NCBI GenBank assembly: GCA_002452405.1
Contig: DKFP01000006.1
Span: 168,866-232,865 of the forward strand
Length of the DNA: 64,000 nucleotides
DNA from: Deferribacteraceae bacterium UBA6793
GTDB lineage: Bacteria > Chrysiogenota > Deferribacteres > Deferribacterales > Geovibrionaceae
Direction: 5' to 3'
Notes under the pieces: generated by a model
The model's database searches: none
What the model was told of the DNA's origin: nothing
The model's input: the letters and a program-made list of their open reading frames with translations, nothing else
Translations under genes and position numbers: made by a program
Part shown: positions 24,818 through 32,542 of the stretch, piece by piece
How positions within the stretch are numbered: position 1 is the stretch's first letter
How the letters are laid out: every line of letters begins with the position of its first letter

Positions 24818-25175
24818 TGCTGATCACCTCTTTTGTAAGATAAATGTTGTTCTGGCGAAGGGGGTAAGCGACGGTATCGACTGTGTGTCCCTCTCCGAAT
24901 ACGAGAGCGCCGTCGAGAATGTCGCCGCTGACTATGATGTTTCCTGTTACAGCACCGGAGGTCGTGTCTACATCGTGTCCGAGAATAGCCTCGGGTGTCT
25001 GGCTTCCGTCTTCCGCAGCGGCGGCAGACAGTTTATATTCACCGCTGGCTGTGACGCGACCGAGGACTGAACCTTTTGATAATTCACCCTGACCGGATGC
25101 GATTGTCGCTGTTTCCATGCGAAACGGGAATGTCCCGCCGATGAGGTTTTTTTCGCTATAAGGTATATATGTCAT
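24810..25175 (-). CDS. Head decoration protein D-like
   Basis: A 121-residue gpD-type decoration protein (FRMETATIASGQGELSKGSVLGRVTASGEYKLSAAAAEDGS, ILGHDVDT). It stabilises the expanded capsid. ATG at 25175; the long upstream extension lies in the protease gene. Confidence 0.82.
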   Translation of the reverse strand: MTYIPYSEKNLIGGTFPFRMETATIASGQGELSKGSVLGRVTASGEYKLSAAAAEDGSQTPEAILGHDVDTTSGAVTGNIIVSGDILDGALVFGEGHTVDTVAYPLRQNNIYLTKEVISNE

Positions 25176-25185
25176 ATGGCACCTC

Positions 25186-26298
25186 TTAAAGCCTTGCCGC
25201 AAAAGCCGCCGCGCCGAGCGCTTTGGTCTTTTCGGATTCTGTTTTTTCATCAATGTGTTCGTCAACAACGCCGTTAACGGGCGGAACCTTTGACAATCCG
25301 TTGATGATCTGCTGTTGAGTGTTGGTTTGTTCAGCGGCGACCGCCTGAATGATTTCGTCTTTAACAGCCTCAACAGATTTTTTCGGGTCTTTCAATGCCG
25401 CTTCCCTGATGCCTTCGCATCCGGCGGGAAATGTTATTCCCATGATTGCGGCAATACGGGCGCTTTCCGCCTTTACACCGTCTACCAGCACCTCTGCATA
25501 AATTTCTTTATGCTCGGCTTTCAGACTCTCTTTTGTGAGTGACATGATCTCTTTGTCCTCCGTATTATTTTTTGTTTCGATCCCTTCTTTTATGAGTGAC
25601 CAGAGCGTGTTTACGCCGTCTGCAAGTCCCGCCTCTACCGCTTTTGCGCCGATAACAAGACCGCCCTTGTCGCCTGATTCCACAAGTTTTTCGGGTTCCA
25701 TGTTCCGGTATCCTGCAACTGTGTTGATAAACAGCTCTGCGTATGCATTGACATATTTTTGCCAGTATGCCCGACCTTCGGGGGTGTCTGGGTCAGGGCG
25801 TTTATTCGGTGATGTGTCTGATACTACTTCGTATTTGTTCGCGGGAGACAACCCCAGCACAACGCCGATGCTGCCGACTACACCGCTTGCGCTGACGACT
25901 ATCGACTGACAAGACGATGCTATCCAGTAAGCCGCCGATGCCGCCATACCGCTTACATATGCTGTGATCGGTTTGATAGCTGACATCTCGCGGATATAGA
26001 TTCCTGTGTCGTTATTCCCTGTTGCCATGCCGCCGCCTGAATCAATGTCCAGTATGATGTTGTCAACGTTCGGATTTTCCACAGCCATTCTGATCAGTTC
26101 GCGAACAGCTTGTAAGCTTGTAAACCATGAATAGCCGCTGAACATGCCTTCGGGGTAAATGATGCCGCGAATCGGGATAACCGCTGTGCGTCCCTGTATG
26201 CTGGCTCCGTATTGCCACAACTCCTGTTCCATCGGTGTCAGCGCAAGAATATCCTTTGTTGCTGCTTCTATGTGTGCCTCGGTAACAAGTCCGATCAT
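25186..26298 (-). CDS. S49-family prohead protease / scaffold (lambda gpC-like)
   Basis: A 370-residue protein with an SppA-type protease domain: ILDIDSGGGMATGNN, then the catalytic serine segment GMAASAAYWIASSC and a lysine in SDTSPNKRPDP-type context. The C-terminal 120 residues are charged and helical, as expected of an internal scaffold domain like lambda Nu3. Stop at 25186, just before gpD; start overlaps the portal stop. Confidence 0.85.
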   Translation of the reverse strand: MIGLVTEAHIEAATKDILALTPMEQELWQYGASIQGRTAVIPIRGIIYPEGMFSGYSWFTSLQAVRELIRMAVENPNVDNIILDIDSGGGMATGNNDTGIYIREMSAIKPITAYVSGMAASAAYWIASSCQSIVVSASGVVGSIGVVLGLSPANKYEVVSDTSPNKRPDPDTPEGRAYWQKYVNAYAELFINTVAGYRNMEPEKLVESGDKGGLVIGAKAVEAGLADGVNTLWSLIKEGIETKNNTEDKEIMSLTKESLKAEHKEIYAEVLVDGVKAESARIAAIMGITFPAGCEGIREAALKDPKKSVEAVKDEIIQAVAAEQTNTQQQIINGLSKVPPVNGVVDEHIDEKTESEKTKALGAAAFAARL

Positions 26299-27758
26299 TA
26301 TGCTGCCTCCGTTGCATCGAGTTCTCTGATCATCCTGCGTTCCGCTTTCATCTGTGTGTATTTACTGTTCAGATCGCCGCCTGTGAGATTTATGATCTCT
26401 TCTTTCAGCGTTGATAAACGTGCTTCCATGCGGATTTTTGCCGCCTGTGCCTCTTTCTGTTCATCAATCATTCCTTTTGGGGGGCCTACCCAGACGGCAG
26501 AACTGTTGATCAGTCTGCGGGTATATGCATCGTTCAGATATCCGGGGATTCTGATTCTGTTTGTCGCTACCATTTCCAGCAAAAAACGTTCAAAAACGTG
26601 CTGACAAAAGCGGAAAGCGAACGTGTTGCGATACACTTTAACGAGCTTCCAAAATTCCAGCATTGCGCCACGGCTGGCTGAATAGCTTTGTCCGAAAGTT
26701 TTAACAAGAATTTCGTATGGGATTTCGAGCGCTATCGCGATCTCGCGGAGCTTGCTTTCGATAAACGTGCCGTATCCGCTGTTCGGGCGGTCTGATTTTA
26801 TCGTCTCGAATGAGTACCCCTGCGGCATGTTAACCATTTGTCCGGGTGCCATCTTGATGTCAGCGGCTACGTCCTTTGGTTTGTGGATGCCGAGTGTCTG
26901 TCCGACATCAACGCCGCCGGGGGTGAACTGGCTTCCGTCCATAGATACCTGTTTGATCATGATTGCGAAAAAAGACGCTATGGTCGCCGCTTTGAGTTCC
27001 GCTTCAGAATATTTATTTATGTGTGAGAAAGTCTTTAAAACGGGGGTGATGTGAGGAACACCGCGCGATTGTCCGGCGCGTGTCTCCGAATATACATGTG
27101 TGATGTTGCGAACACCTGTGTTTGAAAACACATCAACGGGAACCCACGTTGATGTATAGTAGTTATCGTTCGTAAGTACATGATAGCGGATCGGTTCGCC
27201 GTACGACCCTTTTTCTATGCCGCCGGAAAACTCGGGTGTGTCCAGTCTGTAGTTCGGGTTGCACACACGCGCGGCATCTATCATGTTAACCGCAAGAGAG
27301 CTGACCGCCATAGGGCGATCGGGCAGGTTGCAAAGTTGAGCTATGCCGTCGCCAGCATCGAACCACATGTGACAGTTAACTTTTTGGAGTTCATAGAAAT
27401 TTTTTGTACGGGAAGCGTCGATGTTTTCAGTCTCTGCATGCAGATAGAACAACTGCTCTATCTGTTCTTCCAACGCGGAGGCATCCTCTTCTTTCAGTCC
27501 CAGCGCTTTAAAAGGCAGTTCACACTGGAACCGGAGACCAGCACCGACAATGTTTGTGACCATCGTTCCGTTGATGCCGGAAAAAATGGAGTTTCGGACT
27601 AGATCGTAACTGCGTTTTCGCAGTTCAGGAAGTTCACGCGCGATTATTTCATCCGCAGGAAGATCAAGAACGTGCATAAAACGGGCAAGAACATCCTTTC
27701 CCACACCCTCGTAATTCGGGTGTAAGGGGTGGTGGATTCCCCATGCGTAGGGCGGCAT
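26298..27758 (-). CDS. Portal protein (lambda gpB-like)
   Basis: A 486-residue portal: MPPYAWGIHHPLHPNYEGVGKD at the start, RKRSYDLVRNSIFSGINGTMVTNIVGAGLRFQ, and IPYEILVKTFGQSYSASRGAMLEFWK near the end, the lambda-type portal signature. I chose the ATG at 27758 because it overlaps the gpW stop as TGATG; a start at 27824 would overlap by 67 bp. Confidence 0.88.
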   Translation of the reverse strand: MPPYAWGIHHPLHPNYEGVGKDVLARFMHVLDLPADEIIARELPELRKRSYDLVRNSIFSGINGTMVTNIVGAGLRFQCELPFKALGLKEEDASALEEQIEQLFYLHAETENIDASRTKNFYELQKVNCHMWFDAGDGIAQLCNLPDRPMAVSSLAVNMIDAARVCNPNYRLDTPEFSGGIEKGSYGEPIRYHVLTNDNYYTSTWVPVDVFSNTGVRNITHVYSETRAGQSRGVPHITPVLKTFSHINKYSEAELKAATIASFFAIMIKQVSMDGSQFTPGGVDVGQTLGIHKPKDVAADIKMAPGQMVNMPQGYSFETIKSDRPNSGYGTFIESKLREIAIALEIPYEILVKTFGQSYSASRGAMLEFWKLVKVYRNTFAFRFCQHVFERFLLEMVATNRIRIPGYLNDAYTRRLINSSAVWVGPPKGMIDEQKEAQAAKIRMEARLSTLKEEIINLTGGDLNSKYTQMKAERRMIRELDATEAA

Positions 27759-27982
27759 CAGAAACCCACCGTGTATGATGAGGGGCGATTGGCTGAGTTG
27801 ATTGTCGCGATTATGTTTGCCCAATATGTGATCGACTTTCTGATCTCTTCGGCATCGGCACGGGTGTATGACCTGTCGCCTATCTTGTATTCCTGATTTT
27901 GCGCTACAGCGAGAGATGCTTTTTTGTATGCGTCGAGCTGTGCTTTTGCTTCATCAAGTGTAATGCCGTTGTTGATTATCAT
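27758..27982 (-). CDS. Head-tail joining protein gpW-like
   Basis: A 74-residue gpW/DUF6148-type protein (MIINNGITLDEAKAQLDAYKKASLAVAQNQEYKIG...YTRADAEEIRKSITYW). First gene of the head operon. GGCAGAG lies before the ATG. Confidence 0.82.
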   Translation of the reverse strand: MIINNGITLDEAKAQLDAYKKASLAVAQNQEYKIGDRSYTRADAEEIRKSITYWANIIATINSANRPSSYTVGF

Positions 27983-28022
27983 TTCTCTGCCCTCTTTAAG
28001 CAGAGAAAATCACACTTTCGCT

Positions 28023-28082
28023 ATTTTACAAAGCACAGGTTGGAAGGATTGGAAGGATTGGAAATTTTAATACAGGTTGGAA
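28023..28082 (-). promoter_or_regulatory. Putative activator-dependent late promoter
   Basis: On the minus strand TGTAAAAT supplies a -10 (28023-28028) but there is no -35 consensus. Instead TTCCAA (TTGGAA on plus) occurs at 28040, 28049, 28058 and 28077, two of the gaps being exactly 9 bp, covering about -20 to -60. This fits activator binding upstream of the head operon. Confidence 0.5.
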
Positions 28083-28165
28083 ATTTTCTTTGATATTTTA
28101 TCAGATTTTCAGGCGATGGGACAGGGGGCTGGTGGGGGTGTTTCCCCCGCGTGGCGGGGGAATGA

Positions 28166-28188
28166 TAAAAGCGGGGTCAATGCCCCGC
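28166..28188 (-). terminator. Terminator of the HTH gene
   Basis: Minus strand GCGGGG-CATTGA-CCCCGC followed by TTTTAT. The stop codon of the HTH gene lies in the loop. A second GC hairpin (28144-28160) follows. Confidence 0.7.
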
Positions 28189-28422
28189 ATCTTTGTAAAA
28201 TTCATCTATAAGTTTATCTGGATCAAAACCTTTCTCCACTATCTTATATCGCAAGATCAACAATCTCTTATCAGATTCGGGCATATCTCTGTTATTTTGA
28301 GATGTTGTTCTTGAAAAATACATTTCGATCGCTCTCTCGCTTTTGCCGAGAGATAAGGCAATCTCTTTATTTGTAAGCCCAAGAATTTTTTTTAACTCTG
28401 TTGCTGAAACTTTTATTTCCAT
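28177..28422 (-). CDS. Small HTH protein (Aca-like candidate)
   Basis: An 81-residue protein with a helix-turn-helix (ATELKKILGLTNKEIALSLGKSERAIEMYFSR) and a basic/acidic C-terminal tail. Stand-alone HTH proteins of this size downstream of one small gene, in a moron between structural and early modules, are typical of anti-CRISPR-associated (Aca) repressors. The palindrome in the promoter upstream (28801-28817) would be its operator. Aca identity is inference; the HTH is visible. Confidence 0.7.
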   Translation of the reverse strand: MEIKVSATELKKILGLTNKEIALSLGKSERAIEMYFSRTTSQNNRDMPESDKRLLILRYKIVEKGFDPDKLIDEFYKDAGH

Positions 28423-28454
28423 TTTTTTACCTGTGTGTTATCCTTTAGAAAAGT

Positions 28455-28478
28455 CAGGGGCGATTGCGGTCGCCCCTG
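28455..28478 (-). other. Hairpin in the HTH-gene leader
   Basis: A 9-bp stem CAGGGGCGA/TCGCCCCTG with a 6-nt loop, 33 bp upstream of the HTH gene start. Possibly a second attenuator or processing site. Confidence 0.45.
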
Positions 28479-28500
28479 TGAATTGAAACAAGATTACTTT

Positions 28501-28531
28501 AAAAAAGGTGGCTTAAACAGCCGCCTTTTTT
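28501..28531 (-). terminator. Terminator after the small acidic gene
   Basis: A-run, GGTGGC/GCCGCC stem, T-run. It overlaps the stop codon of 28530-28751 and would lower expression of the HTH gene relative to the first gene. Confidence 0.75.
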
Positions 28532-28751
28532 AGTATTCAAGATTCCAGCTTTCGCCGTTTTCATGTTCAACAACATCAAAAGAGCTGGTTGTGAAAAGAG
28601 TATAGCCGTTGCCCATGTTATAAACTGCGTTACCATCTTCTGTTCTTGCAAATACCATTTCTGCATCTGCACCGAAAAGACCCTCTACCATTTCTTCAAT
28701 TTCTGCATCTGTGTGTCCGTTTTCTTTTGCGTATTCTCTGTAAGTTGCCAT
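28530..28751 (-). CDS. Small acidic protein, anti-CRISPR candidate
   Basis: A 73-residue very acidic protein (EIEEMVEGLFGADAEMVFARTEDGNAVY, ending in ENGESWNLEY). I recognise no family. It has a near-consensus promoter and a strong ribosome site (AAAGGAG), is followed at once by a terminator, and shares its unit with an HTH gene. Small, acidic, highly expressed and HTH-linked is the usual profile of an Acr, and this host has a type I-F system. Function unproven. Confidence 0.75.
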   Translation of the reverse strand: MATYREYAKENGHTDAEIEEMVEGLFGADAEMVFARTEDGNAVYNMGNGYTLFTTSSFDVVEHENGESWNLEY

Positions 28752-28795
28752 TTTCTTTCTCCTTTTTTCTGCGGTGTTCCGCTCTTGATAAAGTA

Positions 28796-28824
28796 AATAT
28801 ACCGAATATTATTCGGTTTGTCAA
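28796..28824 (-). promoter_or_regulatory. Strong promoter with internal palindromic operator
   Basis: Minus strand TTGACA (28819-28824), 17 bp, TATATT (28796-28801). The spacer is filled by a perfect dyad ACCGAAT-ATT-ATTCGGT (28801-28817), so a bound dimer would block polymerase. Confidence 0.8.
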
Positions 28825-28873
28825 GCGGGAAAATTAAAAAAGTTGGAAGTTTTTTTTGATAGCGAAAACTGGG

Positions 28874-29134
28874 TCAGCGCCCCGCTCTGGTTTCCATGTC
28901 TCTTTTCGCTGAGGCATATCCGGTGGGGTCTATCGCGCGCATCATAATTGCCTTATGGCTTATTGCGCACGGTGCCGGAAGTTTGGGCAATGTCAAACTG
29001 CCCGACACTTCGGACAACCCCAGCGAAAAGAGTGCGGGTGCATCTTTTGTTTCCGTTTCCTGAAATGTCACCTCTCCGATACCTTTAAATTCTTGTCCAT
29101 CAATGTATAATGTATATTTATCTGTTGCGCCCAT
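28874..29134 (-). CDS. Hypothetical phage protein
   Basis: An 86-residue protein (MGATDKYTLYIDGQEFKGIGEVTFQETETKDAPALF, LTLPKLPAPCAISHKAIMM). No recognised family. ATG 29134 has GAGGT 8 bp upstream and is preferred to 29140. Last gene of the early-side operon before the moron. Confidence 0.6.
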   Translation of the reverse strand: MGATDKYTLYIDGQEFKGIGEVTFQETETKDAPALFSLGLSEVSGSLTLPKLPAPCAISHKAIMMRAIDPTGYASAKRDMETRAGR

Positions 29135-29143
29135 AATCATACC

Positions 29144-29278
29144 TCACACTTTTTTTATACCACGGAAGCCATTCACGGGGTAGCCGTTTTCAATGGGGAC
29201 ATAGCCGGAGATATCGCAACCGATGTATCGCCCCGGTGCGAGAGGGCGCGGAACTGTTACCATCCAATTATTCAGCAT
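29144..29278 (-). CDS. Small hypothetical protein, 44 aa
   Basis: ATG at 29278 overlaps the previous gene's stop by 11 bp and the stop is 10 bp before the next ATG. The product starts MLNNWMVTVPRPLAPGRYIG and continues CDISGYVPIENGYPVNGF. Tight packing and compositional fit argue that it is real; function unknown. Confidence 0.55.
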   Translation of the reverse strand: MLNNWMVTVPRPLAPGRYIGCDISGYVPIENGYPVNGFRGIKKV

Positions 29279-29465
29279 GTTCACCCTCGCCGTTTACGAA
29301 ATCGCTTATCTCTTGTAAACGAGCGGAAATGTATAGCAGTTCATCTACAGAAGCCCAATCCGGAGTGGAGTTCGATTTTTTAATCCCTTCTGCAATCTTA
29401 GTTGTAAGCATTAAAGCCCTTTCTTTAACTTCGTTAAATTCTGCTTCCATTCTTGCGTTACTCAT
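29268..29465 (-). CDS. Hypothetical phage protein
   Basis: A 65-residue helical protein (MSNARMEAEFNEVKERALML, YISARLQEISDFVNGE). The ATG at 29465 follows GGAG by 8 bp; a start at 29498 lacks one. Unknown function. Confidence 0.6.
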   Translation of the reverse strand: MSNARMEAEFNEVKERALMLTTKIAEGIKKSNSTPDWASVDELLYISARLQEISDFVNGEGEHAE

Positions 29466-29497
29466 TGTTGTTTCTCCGTTTTTTATTATATCCGACA

Positions 29498-29761
29498 CTA
29501 ACTCTGGTGCGGCACGGTATCAAGTCCTTTCTGCTCATTTTCTATCTTTTCAACTTCCCATTCGCTCGGTTCCATACCTGCCTTTTCGTCTCCATCGGCT
29601 TTAACAACGCAGAAAGCAGAGTTCTTTTCATATACACGTCCGAACGTACCAGTGTATTCATAAACGGGTTCATCGGCACTCTTTGCATAGCACCGGAATA
29701 TAAAGCGGTCGCCTGCGTTCAGCGTCCGCAGTTCCACGAGTTCAAATTCATATGCTTTCAT
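29498..29761 (-). CDS. Hypothetical phage protein
   Basis: An 87-residue beta-rich protein (FELVELRTLNAGDRFIFRCYAKSADEPVYEYTGTFGRVYE). Overlaps the radical SAM gene stop by 4 bp, so cotranscribed with it. Confidence 0.6.
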   Translation of the reverse strand: MKAYEFELVELRTLNAGDRFIFRCYAKSADEPVYEYTGTFGRVYEKNSAFCVVKADGDEKAGMEPSEWEVEKIENEQKGLDTVPHQS

Positions 29762-30660
29762 ATCACATCCCCCCCGATAGCGGGTAGTTTTCGAGCCGCC
29801 CTGTATTCAGACCATGTATACTTGAAAAGAATATGCGGTTGATTTGCCCAGTTTTGCAATTCTCTCATGAGCCGATGCGCCTTGTGCTTTTCATACACCA
29901 TCACATACGGCAGAACGTTCATAGCTTTCAACGTTTCGATTCTGTATAAGTCCTGTTGCGGAGTCGTGTTATAGTTCGTCAACAGGTACATATTCACCCT
30001 CCGCTTACCTATCGGGAAGCCCGCCTTTTTCAGCGTCTCCAGCCCTTTGCGAACCTGACCCTCAAGTTCAACAAAATCCCATGCAAAACGTAGATACGGA
30101 GGGTTCAGGCGAGTGAGCAGTTCGGCGTTTTCGTCCGTGATTAAACGGATATCAAGCCACTGATTAAAATCAACTTTAAGCTTGCGATCTATCATCTCAT
30201 GGAGCTTATCCCGCCACAGCGGCGACGCCAGAAAATTGTTATCAAGCAGCCGGACTTCTTTGTGTCTCACAAACTCAGAAAGGGAGCTGTGTTCTTTGAT
30301 GCCGCCTTCTTTTGCAGGAACGATACAAAAAGGGCATTTGCGGATGCACCCGCGAGAAGAAAACCCCAACGAATACTGCATATCGTACAAGCTGTAATCG
30401 GGGCATATATGCTCTATCTCGTCGGGCAATACGCTGTAGTTATAGCCTGTGCCGCCGAGAATAGCGTCCTCTGGCAGATACGGACAATCGGGTGTATTCG
30501 CAAATACCTTGCTTGCGTATACCATGTCAAAGGGGTCTATCGCCGCTTCAATGGGAGTATAAATCTCGACTTCATGTCCCTGCTGTTTGTGCCATGCCGC
30601 CAGCTTTAGCAGTGCCAGATTCGGGAGCTTACTGTCCACGTTTATCAATCCGATCCTCAT
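29758..30660 (-). CDS. Phage radical SAM protein
   Basis: A 300-residue radical SAM enzyme with Cys105-x3-Cys109-x2-Cys112 in RGCIRKCPFC for the 4Fe-4S cluster. An N-terminal B12-binding-like Rossmann segment (GLINVDSKLPNLALLKLAAWHKQQGHEVEIY) precedes it. It overlaps the C5-methyltransferase gene by 4 bp, so translation is probably coupled. A role in modifying DNA or another phage product is possible, but the substrate cannot be read from sequence. A known but uncharacterised phage type. Confidence 0.8.
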   Translation of the reverse strand: MRIGLINVDSKLPNLALLKLAAWHKQQGHEVEIYTPIEAAIDPFDMVYASKVFANTPDCPYLPEDAILGGTGYNYSVLPDEIEHICPDYSLYDMQYSLGFSSRGCIRKCPFCIVPAKEGGIKEHSSLSEFVRHKEVRLLDNNFLASPLWRDKLHEMIDRKLKVDFNQWLDIRLITDENAELLTRLNPPYLRFAWDFVELEGQVRKGLETLKKAGFPIGKRRVNMYLLTNYNTTPQQDLYRIETLKAMNVLPYVMVYEKHKAHRLMRELQNWANQPHILFKYTWSEYRAARKLPAIGGDVI

Positions 30661-32075
30661 ACTTCACCCCTCATAACGGTCTCGACAAACTCGATGCGGC
30701 GACCAAGCCACCGGACAACATATGTGTTCATGCTGTTGCCTAAAGCCGCATAACGATGGCTGTCGCATGCGTACTTTGTCCACGTACCGTCCGGGTTATC
30801 GCCGTACATATCGGGGAATCGCTCGAAATGCTTTGTCCTCGGCTTCGATGCCAGCACCTTTTCGGGGATCCTCGTGTATCCGTCGGGAAATCCCTGCAAG
30901 CGCTCACACTCCAGCGGCGTGAGGCGGCGGACAGTGAAACCATGCCGAATATACGTCTGCTGTTTCGCGCCGGCCCCGGAACACAATGTCCCGACAGTCT
31001 GTCCGTCGCCGCCGATATACCGCACCTCGTCCCGCGTGTTCTGTGCGAACGCCTGCGGTGCATCGCAGATAGCAACTGCGTGCTGATCTTTTCTAGTGAG
31101 AGTGAACATCGTTCCATCCTCACTGTATCCTTTGCCGTTTGGGCCGGCTTTATCAGAGCGGTTTATCATGTTCGCCTGAATCGCTACGACAACAGGCGTG
31201 TAATCTGTCGGTCGTCCGGCGTGGTCACCCGTGAGCGTGTTAACTGTGTTTCCGTCTCCGTTGCCCCGCGCATCGAAACATAAAACATTTTCCTGTCCGT
31301 TGTTGCGTCCGAGAGGAAATGCTGTTTCAACCTGCGTCAGCGGGTCTTGTGTCCCGTGGACTACGAGCGTTTCCGAACCGTCGCCTGATGTTCCTCCTTT
31401 TCTCCGCACTGTTCCGACCCCTTCGCTATACTTTCCAAAGCCTGTTTCAGTAAAACTGGCAGAGAATGATTTCTTTTTTCGGCGCGAGACAAAATCCCCT
31501 GACATGCCTTTTGGCTCAAATAAAACCGCGGCGGCAGGTCGCCAGTCTCCAAGATATCCGACAACAAAGATTCTTCTGCGGCGCTGTGGTACTCCGAAAA
31601 ACTGTGCGTCCAGCACTCGGTATGCGTACCCATACCCGCATTCGCCCAACGTGCTGAGAAAGATCCCGAAATCACGTCCTCCGCCAGACGATAACAGGCC
31701 GGGGACGTTTTCATAGAGTACCCAGCGAGGTCTTGCGAGGTCAACGATCCGCAGAAACTCAAGAGCGAGGTTGCCCCTAGGATCGCTGATGCCGTTTCTA
31801 AGTCCGGCGAGACTAAAGGATTGACAGGGACTGCCTCCAACAACGAGGTCAGGTCTAACGCGTAATCCATTAATAGTTTCCTCCGTAATTTTAGTTACGT
31901 CGCCGAGGTTCGGCACGGCTGGGTAATGGTGTTGTAAAACTCTGCTCGGATAGTCCAGCCCTTTGCTGTAGTCGTGTTCGGGGTCGTACTGCGCAAATCC
32001 AACGGGTTGCCACCCGAGAATACCCCACGCCACGCTTGCAGCTTCGATACCGGAAAAGAGTGATAAATAATTCAT
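30657..32075 (-). CDS. DNA (cytosine-5) methyltransferase
   Basis: A 472-residue C5 methylase. Motif I is LSLFSGIEAASVA; motif IV GGSPCQSFSLAG with catalytic Cys84; motif VI YENVPGLL; motif VIII QRRRRIFVVGY; motif X near RRLTPLECERLQGFPDGYT and ALGNSMNTYVVRWLG. The region between VIII and the target-recognition end is long. No restriction enzyme is adjacent, so it is probably an orphan phage methylase that shields phage DNA. ATG 32075 chosen for GGAG 6 bp upstream. Codons for GFAQYDPEH contain a protospacer of CRISPR array 2. Confidence 0.92.
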   Translation of the reverse strand: MNYLSLFSGIEAASVAWGILGWQPVGFAQYDPEHDYSKGLDYPSRVLQHHYPAVPNLGDVTKITEETINGLRVRPDLVVGGSPCQSFSLAGLRNGISDPRGNLALEFLRIVDLARPRWVLYENVPGLLSSGGGRDFGIFLSTLGECGYGYAYRVLDAQFFGVPQRRRRIFVVGYLGDWRPAAAVLFEPKGMSGDFVSRRKKKSFSASFTETGFGKYSEGVGTVRRKGGTSGDGSETLVVHGTQDPLTQVETAFPLGRNNGQENVLCFDARGNGDGNTVNTLTGDHAGRPTDYTPVVVAIQANMINRSDKAGPNGKGYSEDGTMFTLTRKDQHAVAICDAPQAFAQNTRDEVRYIGGDGQTVGTLCSGAGAKQQTYIRHGFTVRRLTPLECERLQGFPDGYTRIPEKVLASKPRTKHFERFPDMYGDNPDGTWTKYACDSHRYAALGNSMNTYVVRWLGRRIEFVETVMRGEV

Positions 32076-32146
32076 ATTATTCTCCATAACCCTTTCAGCG
32101 CCGCACCCGTGAGATGCGGTACAGAGAGGGTTAACTCTCTGTTTTA

Positions 32147-32542
32147 TCAAAACGGAATGTCGTCTTCGTCAACTGGCGCATCGTGCGCAGAATCGAACGC
32201 ATCGTTCGCGGATTTGCCGCTCTTGTCTTTCCTGCTGACGAACTGTATGTTCTCAGCAACCACCTCATGTTTTGAGCGTTTCTGTCCGTCGGCTTCCCAT
32301 GTGCTGTAGTTGAGTCTGCCTTCGATAAGCAGCGGCATACCTTTTGTTATGTACTCGCCGCACATCTCGGCGGTCTTACCGAAAGTAGCGATGTCGATGA
32401 AACAGGTCTCTTCCCTGTCCTTTGTTTTCCTTGTAACTGCCAGTCCGAACTTTGCCACAGGCAGGTCGCGGCCAGGGATGAACCGAACTTCGGGGTTGCG
32501 TGTCACGTTGCCGAGCAGCATTACTTTATTGAGGAAACCCAT
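32147..32542 (-). CDS. ssb: Single-stranded DNA-binding protein
   Basis: A 131-residue SSB: MGFLNKVMLLGNVTRNPEVRF OB-fold start, CFIDIATFGKTAEMCGEYITKGMPLLIEGRL, and a C-terminal acidic tail ending DEDDIPF, the canonical tip that binds replication proteins. Carries a protospacer-like site for array 1 (32381-32412). Confidence 0.92.
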   Translation of the reverse strand: MGFLNKVMLLGNVTRNPEVRFIPGRDLPVAKFGLAVTRKTKDREETCFIDIATFGKTAEMCGEYITKGMPLLIEGRLNYSTWEADGQKRSKHEVVAENIQFVSRKDKSGKSANDAFDSAHDAPVDEDDIPF

